Source: Vulcanimicrobiota bacterium (GTDB lineage Bacteria > Vulcanimicrobiota > Vulcanimicrobiia > Vulcanimicrobiales > Vulcanimicrobiaceae). From it: 18,971 bases of DNA. Position 1 is the stretch's first letter. The number at the start of each line of letters is the position of its first letter. The DNA lies in NCBI GenBank assembly GCA_019245995.1, contig JAFAQW010000073.1, positions 1-18,971 on the forward strand. The letters run 5' to 3'. Shown here piece by piece: positions 1 through 6,540 of this stretch. Both the position numbers and the translations under genes were made by a program. Under the pieces are notes generated by a model. It worked only from the letters and a program-made list of their open reading frames with translations, ran no database searches and was not told the DNA's origin.

Positions 1-8
1 CGCGACCT

Positions 9-1019
9 TCACTTAAACCGTCCTCCGACCCGTTCGAAAATCGCCTTGATGCGGTTGACGCCGGGAATCGCTTTGTGAATCAAGGGTGGCAGCTTGCCGG
101 CGCGCATCATGTTGATGGCGCTCGGCAAGGTCTTGAGCTGTCCGACGATGTTGAAAAGCCCGGTAGACTTCGGCATGAGCGTCAGCTCGTTGAGTCGTCC
201 GCTATGCTTGACCGAGGTGGCGAACGCGTCGGCGTGGCGCGTTCCCGCGTTGTTCGTGTAGCCCGCGTCGACGGCCATTCGGCGCAGCTTGAGGATCTGC
301 TCGAGCGGCGCGACGCCCTTCGGACACTGCGTGACGCACTCGTAACAGTGCGTGCAATCCCAGACGCCGCCGGGCTTGCTGTAGTCGCCCAGGCGCTCTT
401 TCGTCTTGGCGTCGCGGGGATCGCCCGCGTAACGATAGGCCTGCGCGAGCGCCTGCGGCCCCAGAAAATCCGCGTTCACGGCGAACGACTCGCAATCCAT
501 CAGGCACGCGCCGCAACTGATGCACGAGACTTCCTGGATCAGTTCTTCCATCGAAGCGTTGGGGACGCGATACTCCTGGTCCGGCGGCGGCATCGGCTCT
601 TTGGCCTGCAGCCAGGGCTTCACCGCCAGATGCTTGTCCCAAAAGGGCGACATGTCGCAAACAAGGTCGCGAATCACCGGCATCGAGGGCGCCGACTCGA
701 CGCGCGTCTTGCCGTTCTTGGTAAACTCTTGCAGCTTGCTCTTGCACGCGAGATGCGCGTGACCGTTGATCCACATCGCACACGATCCGCAGATCGCGCT
801 GCGGCACGCGCAGCGCACGGCCAGCGAGGGATCCTGATACTCTCGAATCTGAATCAGCGCATCCAGCACCACGGCGTGATCCGGAAGCTCGACGGTATAG
901 GTCTGATAACGCCGTACCGGCGAGCGGTTCCACGGCGGCGGATACGGCTCTCCCGGGACGGCGTCGGCAGCATAGTTGCCGTCCGGATTGTAGCGTCCGA
1001 CCTCGATCGTGAATTGCAT
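9..1019 (-). CDS. sdhB: Succinate dehydrogenase/fumarate reductase iron-sulfur subunit, SdhABE-like type
   Basis: This subunit passes electrons from the flavin of SdhA through three iron-sulfur clusters to the quinone side of complex II. The N-terminal ferredoxin domain holds a [2Fe-2S] motif with C72, C77, C80 and C92 (CRSAICGSC). The C-terminal domain has C166, C169, C172 and C176 (CISCGACLMDC), then C222, C225, C228 and C232 (CTHCYECVTQCPKG). C225 sits where usual SdhB proteins have Ile or Val, so the third cluster may be [4Fe-4S] instead of [3Fe-4S]. At 336 residues it is about 90 longer than common SdhB; the extra C-terminal part resembles the HdrC tail. The ATG overlaps the TGA of sdhA by one base (TGATG), so translation is probably coupled. 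The stop lies 9 bases from the window edge, and no membrane anchor gene is visible. Confidence 0.93.
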   Translation of the reverse strand: MQFTIEVGRYNPDGNYAADAVPGEPYPPPWNRSPVRRYQTYTVELPDHAVVLDALIQIREYQDPSLAVRCACRSAICGSCAMWINGHAHLACKSKLQEFTKNGKTRVESAPSMPVIRDLVCDMSPFWDKHLAVKPWLQAKEPMPPPDQEYRVPNASMEELIQEVSCISCGACLMDCESFAVNADFLGPQALAQAYRYAGDPRDAKTKERLGDYSKPGGVWDCTHCYECVTQCPKGVAPLEQILKLRRMAVDAGYTNNAGTRHADAFATSVKHSGRLNELTLMPKSTGLFNIVGQLKTLPSAINMMRAGKLPPLIHKAIPGVNRIKAIFERVGGRFK

Positions 1020-2698
1020 CAGTAGGTTCGTACCTCGGGCTTCCAGCGAGTGATCGTCACGGGCAGTTGCGCGATCTCCGGATCTTCGGCGCCGCGATGG
1101 GTCAGCAGCGTGTGGACCATCCAGTCGGCGTCGTTGCGCTCGGGATAGTCCACGTGCGTATGCGCGCCGCGGCTCTCTTTGCGGATCAACGCATCGCGAA
1201 TGATCGTTTCGCCACAGTCGAGCAGGTAGCCGAGCTCGAGCACGAAGGTCAACGCCTGGTTGAACACGCGGCTCTTGTCGCCGACGGCCACGTTCTCGTA
1301 GCGGCGCCGGAACTCGCGCAGCTTATCGAGCGCCTCGTGCAGGCCCGCGTCGCTGCGGTACAAGCCCACCTTTTCGTCCATCATCGTGGCAAGCTCCAGA
1401 CGCAAACCCGCGCACGTCTCGCCCGTGTACGGACGGTCGAGCAACCCCTGCAAACGGGCCTGCTCCGCCTCCAGCAGATCTTCTCCGGCCGTGCTGCGCA
1501 CGGTTTGCGCGGCATATTGCGCGGACGCCTGACCCGAGCGGCGCCCGAAGACGATCGTATCGAGCAGCGAGTTCGCACCTAGACGGTTGCCGCCGTGGAC
1601 GCTCACGCAGGCAACTTCGCCCGCCGCGTAGAGACCGGGAACGATCGTGGCGCCGTTGACATCGGTCTTGATGCCGCCCATCTGATAGTGCATGCCGGGC
1701 CGGACCGGCACCGGCTCTTTGATCATGTCGATGCCGAGATAATCGAGCGCCATCTCGTGAATCTGCGGCAACTTTCGCAGGATCACGTCGGGCCCGAGGT
1801 GGCGCAGGTCCAGCAACACGTTGCCGTTGATGCCGCGGCCTTCCGCGATTTCGGTCGCCTCGGCGCGCGAAGTGACGTCGCGCGCGGCGAGTTCCATCTT
1901 GTTGGGCGCGTAGCGCTTCATGAACCGATCGCCCTCGGAGTTCAGGAGGTAGGCGCCTTCGCCGCGAGCCGCCTCCGTCATCAGAAAGCCGCTGCCCGCG
2001 AGCGTCGTGGGATGGTACTGTACCATCGCCATGTCCATCAGGGGCGCACCGGCGCGGTAGGCCAGCGAATAGCCGTCGCCCGTGCACATCAGCGCGTTCG
2101 TGCTGGGCTCGTACAGCCGGCCCAGCCCGCCGCTGGCGACGACGACGGCCTTGGAACGAAGCACATGCAGCTCGCCGGTGAGCATCTCCAGCGCCACGAG
2201 CCCGCGGCAGGCGCCGTTCTCCATGACAAGCTTGGTCGCGAACCACTCCTCGTAGACTTTCACGCCCGCCTTGAGAATCTGATCGTAGAGCGTCACGAGC
2301 AACGCCTGCCCCGTGATGTCGCCCACGAAATACGTGCGCGCCTGCGAGGCGCCGCCGAAGGCGCGGGTGCCGAGTTTGCCGTCGGGCGCGCGGTAAAAGA
2401 TCACGCCCATGTGCTCGAACTCGATGATGTCGCGTGGAGCCTCTTGGGTCATGATCTCGACGGCGTCCTGATCGGCGAGGTAATCGCTGCCTTTGACGGT
2501 GTCGAACGCATGGGATTCCCAGGTATCGCCCTCGCCGAGCGCGGCGTTGATGCCGCCCTGCGCGGCGCTGGAATGGCTACGGATAGGATGGACTTTCGAA
2601 ACGATCGCTACGTTGGCGCCGTTGCGCGCCGCCTCCAGGCCCGCGCGCATGCCGGCCAGTCCGGCGCCGAGCACTAAAACGTCGTGGTCGTGCGTCAC
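1019..2698 (-). CDS. sdhA: Succinate dehydrogenase/fumarate reductase flavoprotein subunit
   Basis: This is the catalytic subunit that oxidises succinate to fumarate (or the reverse) with covalently bound FAD. The protein has 559 residues, normal for the family. The Rossmann motif GAGLAG lies at 11-16. The flavinylation motif RSHSSAAQGG puts the FAD-linking His at 42. Active-site residues are seen in YHPTTL (H229), TEAARGEG (T241, E242), the arginine of AARDV (R273), MHYQMGG (H337) and GNRLGANSLLD (R372). The start is a GTG. An ATG 53 bases upstream is out of frame and opens only an 18-codon reading frame ending at this start. The preceding spacer is 114 bases, so the gene may have its own promoter. 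sdhB follows with a one-base overlap. The direction of the reaction cannot be told from sequence. Confidence 0.96.
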   Translation of the reverse strand: MTHDHDVLVLGAGLAGMRAGLEAARNGANVAIVSKVHPIRSHSSAAQGGINAALGEGDTWESHAFDTVKGSDYLADQDAVEIMTQEAPRDIIEFEHMGVIFYRAPDGKLGTRAFGGASQARTYFVGDITGQALLVTLYDQILKAGVKVYEEWFATKLVMENGACRGLVALEMLTGELHVLRSKAVVVASGGLGRLYEPSTNALMCTGDGYSLAYRAGAPLMDMAMVQYHPTTLAGSGFLMTEAARGEGAYLLNSEGDRFMKRYAPNKMELAARDVTSRAEATEIAEGRGINGNVLLDLRHLGPDVILRKLPQIHEMALDYLGIDMIKEPVPVRPGMHYQMGGIKTDVNGATIVPGLYAAGEVACVSVHGGNRLGANSLLDTIVFGRRSGQASAQYAAQTVRSTAGEDLLEAEQARLQGLLDRPYTGETCAGLRLELATMMDEKVGLYRSDAGLHEALDKLREFRRRYENVAVGDKSRVFNQALTFVLELGYLLDCGETIIRDALIRKESRGAHTHVDYPERNDADWMVHTLLTHRGAEDPEIAQLPVTITRWKPEVRTY

Positions 2699-2812
2699 GC
2701 GCGACTAGTTTCCCGCCCGGTGCGGCCGCCCTGCCCTGCGAAGTATTTCATGGCGCCGCGTGCAGCATACCAGGCGCTTCACCTGAACCGATACGGTTTT
2801 CGTAGCCGGACG
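2699..2812 (-). promoter_or_regulatory. Spacer upstream of sdhAB, candidate promoter
   Basis: This 114-base spacer separates the methyltransferase stop from the sdhA GTG. On the minus strand it contains TGGTATGCT (2772 to 2764), which resembles an extended -10 element, but no good -35 is seen. A short perfect hairpin, AACCG/CGGTT with a 3-base loop, lies at 2786-2798. It has no U-tract on the minus strand, so it is not a convincing terminator for the methyltransferase. No strong Shine-Dalgarno precedes sdhA. The promoter assignment is a guess from motif shape only. Confidence 0.25.
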
Positions 2813-3778
2813 TCAGGCCGTCGGACGCAAGACTGCGACCATGGTCGGACGGCTGCGCGGCGGCGTGGCGCGCCGCAGCAAACCGGCGGCGCGGGACGCC
2901 GCCCAATATCCGTCGTGCAGCAGTCCGGTGCGGCGCGCGAGCTTCATCGGCAGGCGCTCCTTGCGCAGCACGCGGCCCTTTTCGTCGAGCTGCGCCGCGT
3001 GCGCGCACGTAAAGGCGTGCAACACCGGGAAACGCGCGTTGTACTCGCTGAAGTCCACGAACTCCGCGCGGTACCCGATGTGTCGCGCGATCGTCGCGAC
3101 CGAATCCTGCGAAAACCACCAGAGGTGGACGGGCGGCAGATCGGTGCTCCACGGCCGGTCGTAGCCGTAGTAGGTGCGGTTGGGCGTCGTCAGCACGATC
3201 GAACCACCGGGCGCTAACAGCTGCGCCGCACCGCGCAACAGCGCGATCGGATCTTCCAAATGCTCGATCACTTCGACCATGACGATCGCGTCGAACTTTG
3301 CCGCGGAGCTCGCGGCATACGACTCCACCGACTCCGCGCGATAGAAGTCGCCGTACGCGCGCTTCGCGTGGGCCACCGCTTCCTGCGAAATGTCGATGCC
3401 GAACGCGTCGTAGCCCGCGGACTTCAGTGCGTAGGTCAGGTACCCGAGACCGCAGCCCGCCTCCAAGATGCGGCGGGCGCCGTATTGCCGCAGCGCGCGG
3501 TACACGCCCCACGCGGCGTCCACGCGTGTGGTCAAGTAGCGTAAGGGGTCCCGCGCACGGACGATCCGGCGCGCGTACTGGAAGTAGCGGTCGTAGCCCG
3601 GCGCGCCGCCCGGAACGGCGTAGATGGCGTTATAGACGTGCGGGTCGATCTTCTTCGGATCCGCAACCATCGTCATGCAGCTGCGGCAATCGAAGATTGC
3701 GTAGCTCTTCGGACGCTGATATCCGGGAACGCTTCCGGCGGGCGCCAGCGCACCGCCGCAGATCTCGCATTGAGTCAT
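2813..3778 (-). CDS. Zinc-ribbon class I SAM-dependent methyltransferase
   Basis: A predicted cytoplasmic methyltransferase of 321 residues with unknown substrate. An N-terminal zinc ribbon is formed by C4/C7 (CEICGG) and C31/C34 (CRSC). A helical linker leads to a Rossmann-fold methyltransferase domain. Motif I is LEAGCGLGYL (105-114), the acidic residue binding the SAM ribose is D129 in FGIDIS, motif II is VMVEVIEHLEDP (166-177), and GGSIVLTTPN (191-200) forms the late strand. This layout is typical of Methyltransf_11/23 proteins that act on small molecules, lipids or sugars. I chose the ATG at 3778 because it places the zinc ribbon at the N-terminus. A longer frame to 3946 would run into the divergent peptidase gene and adds no recognisable sequence. 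It lies upstream of sdhAB, but the 114-base gap makes a functional link uncertain. Confidence 0.87.
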   Translation of the reverse strand: MTQCEICGGALAPAGSVPGYQRPKSYAIFDCRSCMTMVADPKKIDPHVYNAIYAVPGGAPGYDRYFQYARRIVRARDPLRYLTTRVDAAWGVYRALRQYGARRILEAGCGLGYLTYALKSAGYDAFGIDISQEAVAHAKRAYGDFYRAESVESYAASSAAKFDAIVMVEVIEHLEDPIALLRGAAQLLAPGGSIVLTTPNRTYYGYDRPWSTDLPPVHLWWFSQDSVATIARHIGYRAEFVDFSEYNARFPVLHAFTCAHAAQLDEKGRVLRKERLPMKLARRTGLLHDGYWAASRAAGLLRRATPPRSRPTMVAVLRPTA

Positions 3779-3856
3779 CGGCCGCGCATGTTCGACGCCT
3801 AGTCGCCTTCCCTCATTGTCGCAGTAGAGCGCCGACCACCATCTCCCGGAGGGCGC
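3779..3856. promoter_or_regulatory. Divergent intergenic spacer
   Basis: This 78-base spacer lies between the methyltransferase (leftward) and the C11 peptidase (rightward), so it should hold promoters for both directions. I see no clear -35/-10 pair. The best plus-strand candidate is TTCGAC (3791-3796) with CATTGT 17 bases later (3814-3819), which is weak. No palindromic operator stands out. Confidence 0.3.
3848..3853 (+). promoter_or_regulatory. Shine-Dalgarno of the C11 peptidase gene, closely spaced
   Basis: GGAGGG lies only three to four bases before the ATG at 3857, shorter than the usual five to nine. No other in-frame start near it fits better, because the conserved DGDNNL motif begins at residue 21. 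The match supports this start, although initiation may be weaker than normal. Confidence 0.55.
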
Positions 3857-5092
3857 ATGCTGCAGAACGTTTCGGTCACCCAGCCGCGCCGAACCCTCGA
3901 GTTCGGCATCTATCGCGACGGCGACAACAATCTCGACGCGATCCAAGAATCGACGCTATCGCAAGCGTTGCACGTCAGCCGCCACGATTCGCGGATCGAG
4001 TTCACCGTGGAGGATACGACGGAGTTGCGTGCCGACGGCGACGCCATTCGCTCGGGCGCTCTGCATACCGAACAGTATACGATCGCCGACGGCGACGTCG
4101 CACACGTGCGATTGAGCCAAGCGCACGACATGAGTAGTGAAGCCAATCTCGCCCGGTTCGTCGCGCATACGCTCGACAACGCGCAGCGCAGCGGCGCGAA
4201 GCAGACCTGGATCGATCTGGTCGATCACGGGGGTGGCGACGGAGGAGGCCTGGAGACCGGCGACGGCAGCGTCATGGCGATGCCACAGATTGCGCGCGCG
4301 ATTGCCGACGGCGTAGCGATGCACGCCGCCGCGCATCCCGACGACGGCAATCGCCACATCGACGGTATCGTGGCCAATCAGTGCCTTATGGATACGATGG
4401 GCTTCGCCGACGCGCTCGCGCACGCCGGGGTCAAATACCTGGCCGCGAGCCCGGAGACGATGCTCGCGCCCGGCGTGCCGAGCGACGTCGCGCACGTCAT
4501 CGCGTCGCACCTCGAGGACCCGCAGGCCATGTCGAAAGCCATCGTCAACGACGTGATGCGCACGAAGTACGACGCGGGGGAGTTCGGCTTCGACCCCGCC
4601 GCCGCGTTCGACGTGCTCGATCTCGACGGTGCCAAAATGACGCGCGCCGAACAAGCGATCAAACGGCTCAACGACGACGTGGCCGACGCCGCCGGCGACT
4701 CGAGCGTGCGCGGCCCGCTGCGTGAGGATGCGCGCGCGATCGACGGCATGGCGCGCTTTCCGCAGAGCACCAAAGACATGCCGTGGCGCGCCGACCGGCC
4801 GGCGATCGCGTTCTACGACACCGTGGCGGCCGATGGCCGCTTGAGCGCGGGCCTGCGCGGCGACGCGCGGGCCGCTTCCGACGCGGTCCGCGATCTCGTG
4901 CTCGCGCACCGCGAGAGCGACGACTTCGTGCCGTTCGGCCACGCGGATTACTCCGACGCCATCGGACCTACCGTTCACTTGCCGACGTCCAAGCGGCAGA
5001 TCGACCCGTGGGCGCAACAGGGCGTCACCGAGACGGACAACGAGTTTTACAAGAGCGTCGACCAGGCCGCCATGACGCGCGCTCTCACCTAG
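3857..5092 (+). CDS. Clostripain-like (family C11) cysteine peptidase
   Basis: A predicted caspase-fold (clan CD) endopeptidase of 411 residues. The N-terminal strand carries YRDGDNNLD (19-27), the usual opening motif of the clostripain family. The catalytic His is H124 in LVDHGGG and the catalytic Cys is C176 in VANQCLMDTMGFADALA, followed by the strand YLAASPETM. The order and spacing match the His/Cys dyad of C11 enzymes, which normally cut after Arg or Lys. That specificity is known for characterised members and is not shown here. There is no signal peptide or membrane segment, whereas many C11 enzymes are exported, so this one may be intracellular. The C-terminal half (about 230-411) is hydrophilic and not recognised. 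The phosphoesterase gene follows after 62 bases on the same strand, and the two may be cotranscribed. Confidence 0.82.
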   Translation: MLQNVSVTQPRRTLEFGIYRDGDNNLDAIQESTLSQALHVSRHDSRIEFTVEDTTELRADGDAIRSGALHTEQYTIADGDVAHVRLSQAHDMSSEANLARFVAHTLDNAQRSGAKQTWIDLVDHGGGDGGGLETGDGSVMAMPQIARAIADGVAMHAAAHPDDGNRHIDGIVANQCLMDTMGFADALAHAGVKYLAASPETMLAPGVPSDVAHVIASHLEDPQAMSKAIVNDVMRTKYDAGEFGFDPAAAFDVLDLDGAKMTRAEQAIKRLNDDVADAAGDSSVRGPLREDARAIDGMARFPQSTKDMPWRADRPAIAFYDTVAADGRLSAGLRGDARAASDAVRDLVLAHRESDDFVPFGHADYSDAIGPTVHLPTSKRQIDPWAQQGVTETDNEFYKSVDQAAMTRALT

Positions 5093-5143
5093 GGAAGGAG
5101 CGGGTTCGGAGGGGCCCAAACGAGCCGTGACCAGGCAACCTTC

Positions 5144-5149
5144 GGAGGA
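5144..5149 (+). promoter_or_regulatory. Shine-Dalgarno of the phosphoesterase gene
   Basis: GGAGGA lies five bases before the ATG at 5155. It fixes the start directly in front of a signal-peptide-like N-terminus. Confidence 0.7.
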
Positions 5150-5154
5150 TTCCC

Positions 5155-6534
5155 ATGCGCGTTTCGGCGCCGTCGTCGAGCCTCGTTTTCGCCCTTCTGA
5201 TCTGCGCCGGCTGCACGTTGGCCGGCGGTTCCGGAGTCGCGTCCGGACGCGGCTCGAGCGCAGCGTACGCACCGGCGATCGGCCGCGGCGCTAAGAGCCC
5301 GGCCAGCCAATACATCTCTCACGTCGTGGTCATCATCCAAGAGAATCGCAGCTTCGAGAACTTCTTCGCGGGGTATCCCGGCGCCGACGCGCCGATGTAC
5401 GGTTACGGCATGGTCGCCGGCAAGAAGGTGCAGATCCCGCTGCATAAAGACACGTTCGAGGTCGAGCCGAACCTCCCGCACGAGTTCGAAAATGCAACGT
5501 TCGAGTGGAACGGCGGAAAGATGGACAGGTTCAACAAGTTCGGCAAGAAAGGCACGAACGCGGCCTACGCCTACATCGACCGCCACCAACTCAAACCATA
5601 TTGGCACATGGCAGGCCACTACGTGCTCGCGGATCACATGTTTCCGACCGAATTCGGTCCGAGCTGGACCGGACACATGACGCTCATCGCCGGCACCGAC
5701 ACGATTCAGACCACGCCGTCCCCGGAGTCGCTCGCCGATTTTTCCGACGGCGCCTTCAACAGTTGCGATTCACCGCCCGGCACCAAAACCACGCTCGTCA
5801 CCACCAACTACGTGGTGCATCACGACGTCGGCCCATATCCGTGCTTGACGCAGTTCGCTACCATGGCGAGCACGCTCGACGCGGCCGGAGTTTCGTGGAA
5901 GTACTACGTTACGAAGGTGAAGCACGCCGGCATCTGGTCGCCCTTCGAAGCGATCAGGTACGTTCGTTTCGGGAAGGACTGGCAGACGAACATGATCGCG
6001 CCCCAGACGCGCATCCTGACGGATCCGCAAACGGGCCAGCTAGCGTCGGTCAGCTGGGTGACGCCGTCGAAACCCGATTCCGATCATCCCGGCCAGCGCA
6101 GCGACCTCGGTCCGTCGTGGGTCGCGTCGATCGTCAACGCCATCGGCAAGAGCCAGTATTGGAGCTCGACGGCCATCGTCATCGTCTGGGATGACTGGGG
6201 CGGCTTTTACGACAACGTCCCGCCGCCGACGCTCGACTATCGGGGGCTAGGAATGCGCGTGCCGTGTCTGATCGTCTCGCCGTACGCGAAGCGCGGTTAC
6301 GTATCGTCCACCCAGTACGAGTTCGGCAGCATCCTGAAGTTCATGGAAGAAGTCTTCGGTCTTCCGCCGCTCGGGCCGCCGTCGGAGGGCTACACCGATT
6401 CCCGCGCCAACAGCATCAGCGACGCGTTCAACTTCGCGCAAAAGCCGCGCGCCTTCGAACCTATTCCGTCAAAGTATCCGATCGCGCGTTTCCTGCACGA
6501 ACCGCCGTCGAACGAGGCGGTCGACGAATATTAG
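5155..6534 (+). CDS. Exported phosphoesterase, phospholipase C/acid phosphatase family
   Basis: A 459-residue member of the phosphoesterase family (PF04185), which includes bacterial phospholipase C and AcpA-type acid phosphatases. The N-terminus is a signal sequence with a hydrophobic stretch ending in LLICAGC. C20 may be a lipidation site, but position -3 is Cys and not Leu, so type I cleavage is also possible. The first metal-binding motif is IQENRSFENFFAG (E63, N64). The segment EFGPSWTGHMTLIAGT (166-181) occupies the place of the nucleophile region. WVTPSKPDSDHPG (301-313) and IVWDDWGGFYDNVPPP (343-358) supply later metal ligands, probably including D346 and D347. The substrate (phospholipid or phosphomonoester) cannot be chosen. 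It ends only 6 bases from the stop of the convergent helicase gene. Confidence 0.85.
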   Translation: MRVSAPSSSLVFALLICAGCTLAGGSGVASGRGSSAAYAPAIGRGAKSPASQYISHVVVIIQENRSFENFFAGYPGADAPMYGYGMVAGKKVQIPLHKDTFEVEPNLPHEFENATFEWNGGKMDRFNKFGKKGTNAAYAYIDRHQLKPYWHMAGHYVLADHMFPTEFGPSWTGHMTLIAGTDTIQTTPSPESLADFSDGAFNSCDSPPGTKTTLVTTNYVVHHDVGPYPCLTQFATMASTLDAAGVSWKYYVTKVKHAGIWSPFEAIRYVRFGKDWQTNMIAPQTRILTDPQTGQLASVSWVTPSKPDSDHPGQRSDLGPSWVASIVNAIGKSQYWSSTAIVIVWDDWGGFYDNVPPPTLDYRGLGMRVPCLIVSPYAKRGYVSSTQYEFGSILKFMEEVFGLPPLGPPSEGYTDSRANSISDAFNFAQKPRAFEPIPSKYPIARFLHEPPSNEAVDEY

Positions 6535-6540
6535 TCGCCG

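Noticed and set aside
1595..2677. Long plus-strand open frame opposite sdhA
   Set aside because: It lies wholly antisense to a well-supported gene and encodes an Arg/His/Ala-rich sequence with no family motif; such frames are expected in GC-rich DNA.
2786..2798. AACCG/CGGTT hairpin as a terminator
   Set aside because: The stem is only five bases and has no U-tract on the minus strand. T's follow on the plus strand, where no gene ends.
3779..3946. N-terminal extension of the methyltransferase
   Set aside because: It would overlap the start of the C11 peptidase gene and precedes the zinc ribbon without recognisable sequence.
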